A stretch of DNA of 64,000 nucleotides from NCBI GenBank assembly GCA_016584305.1, contig JACEEZ010009499.1, positions 19,261 to 83,260 of the forward strand. Reading direction: 5' to 3'. The notes below the pieces were generated by a model. That model ran no database searches. It saw nothing but the letters and a program-made list of their open reading frames with translations, and was not told the DNA's origin. Positions 36,777 through 47,100 of this stretch are shown here, in pieces (positions within the stretch are counted from its first letter, which is position 1; every line of letters begins with the position of its first letter). Source of the DNA: Chionoecetes opilio. Lineage: Eukaryota > Arthropoda > Malacostraca > Decapoda > Majidae. A program made the translations under genes and the position numbers.

Positions 36777-38620
36777 CCCGTGCTGCCAGATTGGGGGCAG
36801 CCCAAAAATTTTCCCCATATTCACCTAAAAATTTTCCCCGTTTACTCGGGATTTCCCTTTTCGCCCCCTATATCAACCCTTTTTCCCCGCATTTCACAAA
36901 TTTTCAATTGGGGGAAAAAACAGAGGGGCCCGTACCCCCTTTTTATCAGCCATTTTAAAAATTTTGGGGCACTTCCCATTTCCCCAAGGGATCTTTGGGT
37001 GTTATGGGCTGGGTTTCCCGCTTGTATGGGTCGAGACAGTTTGGGGGGGGGGGGGGGGGGGGCCCCCCCCACTTAAAGGGGGTCTCCGAAATTTCCTTTC
37101 CTTTTAAAAAATCAGAAAAAAGGCCCCCTAGGTCGTTAAAAAAATTTACAGGTTCTAGAAAATCGGGGGTTTTCCCCTGTACATCTAACATTGGGTTTGG
37201 GCCCCTTATGCTTCACCTTAAAGTTTTTGAAAAAGCATTTTAACCCCAAAAAACTATTGTTTCAGTAAAAAAATAAGAAATCAGGCCGGGAAAAAGGGAA
37301 TCAGCCGATGGCGGAAAAAAGTTAACCCTTTAGCGGCTAGCGAGAAATCTGGCGGTTTAATATGTAGGCCCATACTGGGGGCGAATAAAAATTTTTTTCT
37401 TTCCCCTCCCCCCAAAAATATTAAGGGGGGCGCCCATGGCTGGGGTATAAAATTATAATACAGCTTTTTGTCATGTCTACAGCTTTTAGTTTATGTCAAA
37501 AAATAACACAGTAACAGAAATCTTTTTAGAGGGGTTTCCCAAAAGTCAATAGCACGGAAGCTTTACCGGGGAAATGAAAAGAAACCCCTTGGGATTCTTT
37601 AGGGTTTGGACCCCTAAAAAAAGTACTGTACTGACCAAAATAAAAAAGGGCAGAAGGAACGTTTACCTCCCCCGGGGGGTTTGAGGCCAAAATCAGTCCT
37701 TTGGGCCCCATGACCCCCTCCCCGGGTTTTCGCGCCAACGGCGCCCCCCGTTCAAATAGTTTTTTGGCCTCCCTCAGGGCCCCACCGCCGGAACCCCCAT
37801 ACCTGACACCCGCATACCAACCCTCCCCCCCTTTTTTTTTCCCCCCCCCTTTTATTTTTCCCCCCATCTGCCCCCCTCTTCTACCCCCCCTCTTAACCCG
37901 TAAGCCCCCATATTTTTAAACCCCCGGAAACAGTAAATTTTGGTACTCAAGGGGAGAGAGAGAGAGAAAGGGGAGGGGGAGAGAAGAGGGGGAGAGAGGA
38001 GAGAGTTCTAGTAGCACACAAGCTTTGGGGGCGAACCCCCTTTTCTTGTGCCCTGTTTCCGCCTTTTGCGGGGACAAGGCCAAAATTCATTTCCCCACCT
38101 GACATGCAAGGCCCCCTGCCTTTTTTTCTTTTTTTCTTATGTTTTTTATTTTTCTAACCCCCTCCCCCCCTTACCTTCTCCTCCCCCTATCCCCTTTCCC
38201 CCACCTCCTCCTCCTCCCCCCTAACCTCTTCTCTTTCATTTGCACCCTCCCCTCGCCCTCTTTTAAATTTTTATTGAAAGGGCATTTTCCCCCCGGCGGC
38301 AAAAGGGAGGTGGGCGTTACCTTTTGTCTCTTTAAACCTTTGGGGGGACACTGTTTCGATTAACCCGTCGAAGGGGCCGGGCGAGAAAGATACGGGATTT
38401 CGGGGCTTAAAACCCTCTTTTCCTCTTCCCCCATCCCCCTCTCTTTTCTCTCTTTTCTTGAAAATTTGAGATATACACACAAAAATTTTTATATTCTCCC
38501 TATTTTTAGAATTTCCCCAATTTTGGTATATTTTCAATTTTCTTCCCTTTCCCTGTAGGTGACCCTTGGGGAAATTTTCCCCCTTAAACAGGACCCAATT
38601 TTTTCCCTTGGCCAAATTCG
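36777..38620. mobile_element. Truncated copy of a CAGTGCTGCCAGAT-ended element
   Basis: It starts GTGCTGCCAGATTGGGGGCA right after GAGACTGACGCC, a point that is continuous (GACGCCGCGAAG) in uninterrupted unit copies. The interior matches 39,400-40,850 (for example TTTCAGTAAAAAAATAAG, GCACGGAAGCTT..CCGG). The 3' inverted end is missing; the sequence rejoins the middle of the unit palindrome. It contains a (GA)n run at 37,950-38,010 and CT/CCT-rich stretches. Confidence 0.55.
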
Positions 38621-39399
38621 GGGGAAACCATTGTTTTTTTTTATAAATGGAATTTAAATCTGTTTAAAGCACGGGACCTTTTGAAAATCTTAAATTTTTT
38701 TGCACCCCAAAACTTTTTCCTCGGCAAATCTTTCTTGAGATATTATGGAACATTGTTTCCCCCCCCATTTTCCCACCTCGTACTGATCACTCCAGGGCTA
38801 TTTTTTTTTTTTTTTTTTTTTAACCAAAAAAGGCCTTCGCGGCGTCATCTTCAGTTTCCGACCGAAATTATTTTTTTTTGGGGCTATTACCTAAAAAAAT
38901 TTTCCCGAAATGTAAAAATTTGGAAAAGCTAAACTCTTGCGGATAAGAAATTACATTATTAAAAGGGGAATAGTTTTCCCGCAAAAACCCTCTCCACAAG
39001 AATAAAAAAATTGTTTGGGGATGAAAGACATGTATGGTGCTCAATAAGCTGGGCTGGTCATTGAACGGCACGGATGGCAACATAAAAAAACTGTTTTCAA
39101 AAAATCTGTTAACAAAAAGGAAACGGATAGATCTTTAGGTAGGTCCTTGTTTCACAAAAAAGTTCAAGCGATTTTTTGGTCTAGGGTAAATGGTTTCATA
39201 GAAAAAAAGGGGAAACGCAAAAAAAGGTAGTTTCTACCATTTTAAGCTGCAAAAATTTGGTTTTTGGTTGGTTGAAATAAAATAAAAAGGGTTAATCAAA
39301 AGTTTTTTTGTCTCATAAATCTCCTCTAAACTGACTTTCAAGGAAAAAATCGCTCGCACGCGTCTCAAAATCTCCGAGAGGGAAACTGAGAGACGGCCC

Positions 39400-40873
39400 C
39401 CAGTGCGCCAGATGGGGAGCAGCCAAAATTTCCCTATATTCACCTAAAAATTTCCCTGTTTACTCTTTTTTTTCCCCTGTCGCCTCTATTCAACTTTTCC
39501 GCCGCATTGCACAATTTGAAAGGGGAAAACGGGGGGGCCTGTACCCCTTCTTTCAGCCTTTTAAAAAGGGGGGGTCCTCTCCCTTTTTCCTCTTTATCTT
39601 TGGGTGTATGATGGCTTTTCCTCTTGTATGATCGAGACAGTGTCGCACTCGGGGGTTCTCTCCAAAATTTCCTTCCTTGTAAAAATAGAATCCCCACTAG
39701 GTCTTTAAAAAATTATTCAGGTTCTAGAGATCGATTTCCTTACTCTAACTTGATTTGGTCCCCTTATGTTCACTATGTCTTAAACACTCTAACCCCACCA
39801 AAAACTATTGTTTCAGTAACAAAATAAAAAATCAGGCCGAAAAGGCAATCGCCGGGTGGCGGAAAATGTTACCATTCAGCGGCTACGAGAAATCTGGCGG
39901 TTTACTATTACCTATACTGGGTGGCGAATAAAAATTTTTTTCTTTCCCCCCCCCCCCGAAAAATATTTTAGGGTGGCCCCATGGCGAGTATAGATAACTC
40001 GCTTTAGTCTGTCTCAGCTGTAGTCATGTCACCCATAACACAGTAACAAAATTTTCAGAACTTCCAAACGTCAATCGCACGGAAGCTTTTCCGGAATGAA
40101 ATGAACCCCTGGGATTCTGAATGGACCCTAAACACGTACTGTACTGACCAGATAAAAGACGAAGGTAACTCACCTCCCCGGGCGTCGAGGCCAGTCAGTC
40201 CCCTTTTGTCGCATGACTCAAAAGGGTACGCGCCAACGGCGCCCCCGTTTTAAATAGTTTATGGCCTCACTCAGCCTCACCGCCCACCCGATACCCCACC
40301 CGCCCTACAAAACCTCCCCCCCTTCTCTCTCTCTTTTCCCCTCCTCTTCTCTCTCTCCCTTTCTTCCCCCTCCCCCTTTTTCCTTTTAGAATTTTCTGGA
40401 AGAAGGGGGGGGGGGGGAAAAGAATTTTGTGCCCAAAAGTGGGGGGGGGGGAAAAGAAAATTTTTTCCCCCGACATGCAAGGGAAACTTATTTTCTTTTT
40501 CTTTGACACCCTCCCTTTTCCCACCTTTTCCTCTCCCATCCCCCCCCTCCTCCCCTCCCCCTTAATTTTTCCTTTATGCATTTGTTTAATTTTTATTGAG
40601 GGATTTAGGGGAAAAAAAGGGAAAGGGAGTTAAATTCTGCTCACCGGGGGGAACTGAAGAACCCCGGAAAGGCCGGCGGCGTCGCTTTTCGGGACAAAAT
40701 TTTTTTCCCCTCTCCCCTTCCTTTTCTTTGTTTTTGAATATCAAAAATTTATATTTCTCCCCTATTTTTAGAATTTCCCTTAATTTTGTATATTTTTTTT
40801 TTCTTTCCCCCTTTTTCCCCTTTGTGACCGAAATTTCCCTTAAAAGGGGGCATTTCCCTGCATCTGGCAGCAC
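39400..40873. mobile_element. CAGTGCTGCCAGAT-ended element inserted in a 5-kb unit
   Basis: The left end CAGTGCGCCAGATGGGGAGC and the right end CATCTGGCAGCACTG (40,859-40,873) are inverted repeats. The flanks CTGACGCC-type (left) and TGAACGCC (right) look like an 8-bp duplication of the target GACGCCGCGAAG. CAGTG ends and 8-bp duplication suggest hAT or a similar class. It is about 1.47 kb with no readable transposase. Confidence 0.55.
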
Positions 40874-40879
40874 TGCAGT

Positions 40880-42330
40880 GAACGCCGCGAAGCGCCTTTG
40901 TTTCGGTAAAAAAAAAAAAACGTTAGCCGTGGTACGGCTATCATATGAGGCTGCGGAAAATGGGGGGAAACAATGTTTCTAAAAATCTCAAGAACCAATT
41001 AGCTACGAAAAACGTTATGGGGTGCAAAAAAAATCCAGATTTCAACAGGCTTCCCTGTGGTATAAGCAGATTTAAATTCCCTTGATAAATGACCGAATTA
41101 AGTTTGTTTTGAGGGGATATTACCCGAAAAATATTTTCCAGAAAAACAAGGGAAATTGCATCATGCGTTAAAACTCTTGCAAATAAGAAATCTACATTTT
41201 TTAAAGTGGAATACGATTTTCCCGGGAGAAGACCTCTCCATCAAGAAAATAGCAATATGTTAGACGAATGAAAGATAGATGTATGGTGCATCAATAAGCT
41301 CTGGTCATTGAACGGCACATGGATGCGCAAAATATAAAACTATATCTAAAATCTGTATAAAAAAAAAAAACGGCATATGCTTAGGGTAGATCTAGTTGAG
41401 CTCACAAAAAGTATTCATGCCATTTTTGGTCTAGGGTCAATAATTTCAGTAAAAATGGGGAAATGCAATAAGGTATGTTTTTGACCATTTTAAGCTGAAA
41501 ACAATTTGGTTTTGGGTTGGTTGAGTTTTATTGTCATACAGACGTAAAAATGATCTCTGCACCAATTGTACATCTTGCGAAGAACACTATCAATTGTTCT
41601 ATATATTTTTTTTCGCAGAACCCTGCAAGTCAAAACACAGTTTTGAAGTTTTTTTTATAGTAAGGAACGCATTTCCCGTATAATACGGAGAAGTCAAAGA
41701 AGCAAAGTACCTCCAAAAATCCTGCTCTACATTCGTTCCCAAATCCGCTCTCAGTCCAGTATTTAGACCAGTATTTCCCAACCTTTTGGAAATTTAAGGA
41801 TTCTAGGGGGTAAATTTATACTGAGCTACATCTAATTACAAGTCATCAGAAAAGAAATTTCTTAGAATGCGGCTATTGACTTTTCTTCAAGTAAATATAG
41901 ATATAGAGGATAGTGTCTATATACTTGTGTTATAAAGCAAGAAAATGTTGTGCTTTAGCTACTTTTTTCCTTGTCCACATGCATGGGGGAAATCCAGATG
42001 GTTGAACTGGTTGCAGGGGTAAACAACAGAAAACAGGTAGGGATGCACTGATTTAGACCGCAAAATACAAAAACTGTTTGTGCACGGATACTGTGTGTAG
42101 CGTGCATACTGTAACCTACATTTTTACACACTTTATAATGTAAAATGTTTTACATACACACACGGGGATATGTAGTAGCAGTACCCGATGGATGGATTGG
42201 TTACGAGGAGGCCGACAAATATAACTCGTCACAGGCAGCCTCTGTCTCTGACTTCTTACTCTTGTCTCTGTCTTCTACTGGAATAGTGACACTATTTCTT
42301 ACGGCGTCAGTCTTCCGAACCCATCCAGTT
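40880..42330. repeat. Clean partial copy of the 5-kb unit
   Basis: This copy has ordinary base texture (for example GACCTCTCCATCAAGAAAAT at 41,230, TCATTGAACGGCACATGG at 41,305) and shows by comparison how the smeared copies are corrupted. A hAT-like terminus CAGTATTTCCCAACC lies near 41,770. Similarity to the other units stops abruptly after CCGAACCCATCCAGTTGAAA near 42,335. Confidence 0.7.
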
Positions 42331-43439
42331 GAAAAATGCAAAAAAGGTCCCATCAGAGCTCACGTTCGCCAGGCTATTCCAATACTTCTCCTACGCCAGC
42401 CCTGGGGAGCAGCGCCTGGCGGAGCGCTCGTGACGTTTAAAAGTAAGAAATCGCGGAGCGCCTGGCGAACGCTTTCACCAGCACTGGCGAAAGATTTTAA
42501 AAGTACGGCCCTCAGCTCATTGCCGCTGCTCCCTTACCTCACGGCTCATATCTCTGATACTCCTAACTTCTCATACCAGAGGCTGTCATCCTAACTATCA
42601 TCATCCGCTTATCTCATCACACTCTCTATCCTCTACTGGAATATTCGTGGCATCCGCTCCCATATACCGTTTCCCACATAAAGGAGATTTTTGTCCCCTT
42701 ATTTCGTGTTTTTGACTGTGACTTTGTGTTGTGTTGGGCGGAGCAAGTGGCGCGTGTATTTCGTGCAGCGTCAGTCACTTTTGTCTGTGGGTAGTATAAT
42801 TGGGGTTAAGCCGTGCACAGCAAAAATGTTTCCTTGCAGCCTTTCCCCGTCTCCCCATAGCCCTGGCCTTATTTGGGTGACGAATTTTGAGAGGGGTGTT
42901 TTGCCCCCCCCCCCATCTTTTTCAATAGGATAAACCCAAAGGGGGAAATACGGTTTTCCCGGGGAAAGGGGTTATTGATTGATTCAAGGAAAAGGACATT
43001 GAGGTGAGGGGGCGGCGGACTCTCGCAGAAAGTAAACAAACGCTTTCAACTGTTTTCCCCCCGGGACTGTTGTCGGGTGCCAACACTTAAATTACTTTTT
43101 GGGGTTAAATGTTCTCCAAGACAGACAGACACCCTAAAATGGTACTCAGTAAATGCTTACTACAGTAATATTTCCTGAAGCCTCATTCTGCTTGAACTTG
43201 CTTTTTTTTTCATGAAAAGAGAATTTTTAAAGTTTGGTTTTTTAAAATATTCAATTGTTTTGCAAATTTTTTCCCAAAGTGCAACAAATAAAATGATAAA
43301 TTCATTTTTCTATTGGGGAATTTTTGTTTCGTTGTTGTATTGGGGGTATTCTAAATTTTCCCCCCAAAAAAAGCACAGGAATTTTTCGGTATAGGGATAA
43401 TCTTCAGGCTAAAAGTGCAAGGATTAAAAGCCCGAGAGA
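42331..43439. other. Unassigned sequence, partly smeared
   Basis: GTTCGCCAGGC (42,365) is mirrored by GCCTGGCGAAC (42,463) as a short inverted pair. Sequence quality falls again after about 42,890. The 149-codon ORF at 42,145-42,594 crosses the unit boundary and has no motif. Confidence 0.4.
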
Positions 43440-43885
43440 CAGGTTTTGGGTGAGCTTTTTAAAAAACTCCCCATTGGGCGTGTGTTTCTGTTTACCTTTT
43501 TGGGTTTAGGAAACATTCTCCCCATAACTTCCTCGCAATCTTACTTTGAGATAAGCATGTTTTTTATAGGGAGGGGGAGAGACAAGTTTTACGTCCGCCA
43601 CCCCTTCTTTCCCCTTGTGATCTGCATCGCCTCTGTTCTTCCTTGCCGCGGACACTTTAATGCAGATTTGGCTTTTGTTGAAGTTAAAGCGTGGGGGTGG
43701 TTAGGTTAGTTAGTGAGTCTAAGGTGGGGCTAGGTTTTTAAATTTTTATACTTATACCTCCTTCCTAATAAAAAAGTCTTATTCTCCGAAGTATGATTTG
43801 TGACGAAAGTTTATAGAGAGAAAGTTTCTTAGAATCCCAATAAGGTGAAAAGAAAACCACACTCCAAAATTTTAGCCCTTCCCCC
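43440..43885. mobile_element. TTAGG-cored foldback element, smeared copy
   Basis: The left arm (CCATTGGGCGTGTGTTTCTG onward) and right arm (ATTTGTGACG..AAACCACACTCC) are inverted and enclose GGTTAGGTTAGTTAGTGAG. It is the same family as 16,231 and 50,472. Arms are about 120-150 bp, imperfect because of local smearing. Confidence 0.65.
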
Positions 43886-44268
43886 CTTCTTGTGCCTTTT
43901 AGCTGATGATCAAAAACTTTCGGCTTTTAAATCTCCCCTTTTTTATCCTTTCATCGGGAATAAAACACTCTGTATTCCCCAAAAATAATAATATGCGTAA
44001 AAAAATATTTAAAATATCTGTTATTTTTCGAAGCGTGTTTAATCATGTATTTAAGTTTTTTTTTTGGCGAATTGAAATTAATCAAAGTTGACGTCCCAAA
44101 AATACTGTTTCATGGCAACGTTGTACCGTTCTAACACTATATCGCCATCACTGCCCCCACTAATTCGCCAGGGCCAATATATTTCAATTTTTTCATCCTA
44201 CGCCCTTGTATGTGCCCCCTGAAGATGTGCACGTATTTTTTTATTATTTTATGTACATCACACTAAGG

Positions 44269-44671
44269 GGCCTCTTCCATTTGCGACAAACAGGAACCAG
44301 TTCACGGAACCCAAAAATTCAGGCTTCCATTTGCGCCGAAAACCTGGGTCCGAGGCGACGCGCGTAGTGACTCAGCAAAATCCTTGAACTTTATCTACTC
44401 ACATAGGGAGGTGGGTAGCCTGGGTAGAGTTTTCAGTTCATAACATACAAAGGCCACCTTGGGCCCTATTTCTCTTATCGTGGAGGGTTTTCCGCATGCA
44501 CGAGTCGGAGAGGATATCAGACAGGCCTACAAAGGGGCACTGGTAGAGGCCATGCGGTCCCGCGATCTTAAACTTGATATGATCCCTTCACATCACAGTT
44601 GAGTTACCACTTTTAATCTCTCTCTCTCTCTCTCTCTCGTCTCTCCCCTTTTCTCTCTCCCCTCCTCTTCT

Positions 44672-44721
<50 letters not shown>

Positions 44722-44865
44722 GCCTCGCCAGCTGAGTTTGTTTGTAAACAAAACACGGGGTTTTTGCGTTCCATTTGTGACACGCGAACCCAAAACCAGG
44801 AACTGAACCCAACCCCTTAACTGAAAGAACTGGTTCCTGCAACTTGGGCACAAATGGAAGAGGCC
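44269..44865. mobile_element. 600-bp TIR element with GGCCTCTTCCAT ends
   Basis: GGCCTCTTCCATTTGCG (44,269) is mirrored by CACAAATGGAAGAGGCC (44,849-44,865). Inner GGAACCAGTTC and GAACTGGTTCC also mirror. The interior contains a (TC)n tract at 44,617-44,714. No coding capacity and no clear target duplication. Confidence 0.72.
44617..44714. repeat. (TC)n microsatellite
   Basis: Nearly 100 bp of CT repeats with CCCC and TTTT interruptions. Arg/Glu ORFs on the minus strand (44,588-44,893) are its translation. Confidence 0.92.
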
Positions 44866-45321
44866 TGTAATAGCTACATGTCTTCAGTGACACATAAAAG
44901 TCTGTAGTGATGCTAAAATTCGTAATATATTGTGCCTGGCGACATTAGTGCAGTGGCGAGTGACTGGCGACTATAGTGTTATGTACGGTAGGACGTACTG
45001 TATGGGAGTAATGAAGTTTGTTTATTTTTTCGTTCTTATTTATTTGTAGTTGTATTTGCTATTTTTTAAGAGTGGTGACATTTGATAATGTAGTCTTAAG
45101 TTTGTGTTTGGTCTGTTTGTTGTTTGTTGATGAAGGTACATTGATTTTGAAAGACTGTTTGTTTTGTGTTGAGTTTAGGGTCGCGCTGCTTGGTGAGGAA
45201 TTATTGGAACGCTGTTTGGCAGATGATGGTGTTGGCAGTGCTACATAAGAACATAGTAATATAAGGAAGCTACAAGAGGCTGGGAGACATACACGAGGTA
45301 GTTCCTGTTACCTAACACTAC
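44866..45321. other. Intergenic
   Basis: A 76-codon plus ORF (45,018-45,248) is hydrophobic at its start, but no family is recognised. No gene is called. Confidence 0.35.
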
Positions 45322-45591
45322 CTACATCCACCTTTCATCCCCATCCATAACACTGTCCAGCCTTCTTTTAAAGCTCCCTAATGACTCTCCACTAACTACC
45401 TGTCTACTGAGTCCATGCCAATCATTCACCACCCTATTTGTGAATCAGTTTCTCTCTATTTCATTAATAAACCCACCTTTTTCCAGCTTGAATCCGTGAC
45501 TTATTGTTCTACCCTGCTTACTAACCTTAAGAAGTTTTCCTACATCGCCTTTATTGTATCCCTTGATCCACTTAAAAACTTCTATCAGATC
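45322..45591 (-). pseudogene. C-terminal end of a CR1/L2-like LINE reverse transcriptase
   Basis: The minus strand reads, in a single frame over 90 codons, DLIEVFKWIKGYNKG, VGKLLKVSKQGRTISHGFKL, EKGGFINEIERN, one TGA, FTNRVVNDWHGLSRQVVSGE, SLGSFKRRLDSVMDGDERWM and TAG at 45,322-45,324. The pattern (DLIE..K, RxxxHGFKL, NRVVNDWN.L, SLxSFKxRLD) is the conserved extreme C-terminus of CR1/L2-type LINE ORF2 proteins, downstream of the RT palm. The single stop falls where a Trp is expected. The fragment is 5'-truncated, as is usual for LINE insertions. Sequence to 45,245 is likely its 3' UTR. Confidence 0.8.
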
Positions 45592-45630
45592 GTGTTGTGA
45601 GTTGCACTAATGTTTCATGCGTTGTAGTAA

Positions 45631-45983
45631 TAATGGAGGAGAGTTTCACGTTCGTTTTCAGAGACACCAACTAGTTTTTCTTGGCCTACAATAGGTGCTT
45701 GTCCTAATGGTGCTAGTTTTATTTTGCGCAAAAAAAAAAAAAAAAAAAAAAAATGAAACCTAACCTAACCTTATGTTTTACTGAAACCTAACCGAACCTA
45801 ACCTAACCTAACCTTACAGGTTTTAAAGAAACTTAACCTAACCTTAACCACAAAATATATATTTTTTTTTTTTTTTTTTGGTTTCCGCAAAATAAAACTA
45901 GCACCATTAGAACAAGCACCTATTGTAGGCCAAGAAAAAATAGTTGGTGTCTCTGAAAACGAACGTGAAACTCTCCTCCATTA
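45631..45983. mobile_element. Foldback element with CCTAA core and TAA target duplication
   Basis: Arms of 98 bp (45,631-45,728 and 45,886-45,983) are inverted and differ at only two positions. They begin TAATGGAGGAGAG. Directly outside each arm is TAA (45,628-45,630 and 45,984-45,986), as in PIF/Harbinger-type 3-bp duplications. Inside the arms come a 20+ bp A-run and a T-run, and between those about 100 bp of CCTAA-like repeats. High arm identity means recent origin or arm homogenisation. Confidence 0.85.
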
Positions 45984-46059
45984 TAACCGCGTTGTATGAC
46001 TCATATTTTGATTCATGTTGACGTAACATTGTAGTTCTGGTTGCAACTTGGGTATTATT

Positions 46060-46650
46060 CTAGTGTTTGGCCATACTCTCCCTCTCCCACAAAACAAGCT
46101 GGGGGACCTGGGCCAATGCGGGATATTGGGCTGGGCTACAAAACATGCCTCGCAACATCATAGTTTGTGAGTTAGGGGTGTTGAAAACATTCCCTAGATC
46201 CAGGGAAAATTCATTGGATTTCTTCTGAGTCCAGAGACGTGTGCACCTGACGATCCTCACAGAATGATGACCCAAGTGTCGATAACTCCCCCAACACCCC
46301 GCTAGGAGGTTAGGTTAGTTAGGGTGGGTTTTATACGTATTTGGGAAGGTTAGGTTAGATTTGGTTAGGTTAGATTTGGTTAGGTTAGGTTGGATTTGGT
46401 TAGGTTAGGTTGGATTTGGTTAGGTTAGGTTATCGGTGGGTCAAGCTCCCGCTAGGTTAGGTTAAATTTGGTTAGGCAAATTTCTCTAGATATAAGGAAA
46501 TTACCCTAGATCTAAGGAATTTTACCCCCACTACACTACTCTTAAATTACGTGTTTCCGACGCACAATTTGTTCCCCACCCGAAAACCCCGCATTCCCAC
46601 AGGTCCCCAAGCTTGTTTGGGGGAAGTGGGAGAGAATGGGCAAATACTAG
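46060..46650. mobile_element. Foldback element with long TTAGG core
   Basis: The left arm (CTAGTGTTTGGCCATACTCT, then CCCAC..CAAGC..GGGGACCTG..AATGCGGG) is mirrored by the right arm (CCCGCATTCCCACAGGTCCC .. GGGAGAGAATGGGCAAATACTAG). Between them, 46,295-46,480 is an interstitial telomere-like block of GGTTAGGTTAG interleaved with ATTTGGTTAGG. A single end of the same family is at 11,494-11,548. Confidence 0.78.
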
Positions 46651-46990
46651 AAATGTACCCTTCAGTACTTCTCAAGGTATCCTCTAGTACTTTCTCATGT
46701 TCTTCCTTCCTCCAAGTCTTTGTTTTGGGTGGTACAGGGGTCGCCCACTATAGTCTGTGTTTCTCTAGTTGTGACTTCTATTTGGTCACTCACTATTGCG
46801 CTCTTCCTTCTCCATACTCCACTTTGTTTATACTTTTACCCTTATATTTTGTCCTTATCATAACTCCACCACTTCTTTCCCTTCTCCACATGTTGTAGTT
46901 ATTACTTATCAACACTTGGTCTTCTAAGCATTGAGTCTGTTAGACACACCACGCCTGGATCTTTAGTTAATAAATAATCTCTCCGTTCCA
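46651..46990. other. Upstream region of the zinc-finger gene, possible intron
   Basis: Pyrimidine-rich sequence ending CTCCGTTCCAG at 46,981-46,991, a good 3' splice acceptor, so the zinc-finger ORF probably starts in an internal or second exon. Any 5' exon was not identified. Confidence 0.4.
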
Positions 46991-47100
46991 GGCTGCTTGG
47001 TATCATCACATCTGTGTTCGTGTACATCGTCAGCCGACCGGCCGTCGCGTGTGGTGGCCAGAGTGTTGCTGCGGTGGAGGCTGTGGGGCTGGGCAGCAGC

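Larger units (their letters stand above)
25000..42330. repeat. Array of a ~5.03-kb repeat unit (two full, three partial copies)
   Basis: Landmarks recur at constant spacing: TGCAGATCTAAAAT at 28,437 and 33,471; TTCATGTTGT..GTGGTCCG at about 30,057 and 35,083; a GTACCCC..GGTTAAGAACC-like end near 25,250, 30,265 and 35,255; AACTGACTTTCAAGAGAAAA near 25,650, 30,665 and 35,660, with a second hit about 1.05 kb later in each unit (26,705, 31,720, 36,700). I read these as partial copy about 25,000-25,640, full copies 25,640-30,650 and 30,650-35,640, a broken copy 35,640-36,777, and a clean partial copy 40,880-42,330. Each unit contains two direct subrepeats of about 1.05 kb, a palindrome and a hAT-like insert. 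No gene was recognised. Confidence 0.8.

Noticed and set aside
25646..40982. Many Phe/Lys-rich ORFs (for example 26,047-26,544 and 28,991-29,509)
   Set aside because: They are translations of A- and T-run inflated repeat copies; the clean copy at 41-42.3 kb does not contain equivalent open frames.
44588..44893. Arg/Glu-rich minus-strand ORFs
   Set aside because: They are products of the (TC)n microsatellite.
46295..46480. True telomere
   Set aside because: Telomere-like repeats are short, degenerate and flanked on both sides by ordinary sequence and palindromic arms, so they are interstitial.
47014..47100. Upstream extension of the zinc-finger ORF
   Set aside because: It starts at GTG, not ATG, just after an acceptor-like site; the first ATG at 47,101 is the better start unless an upstream exon contributes.
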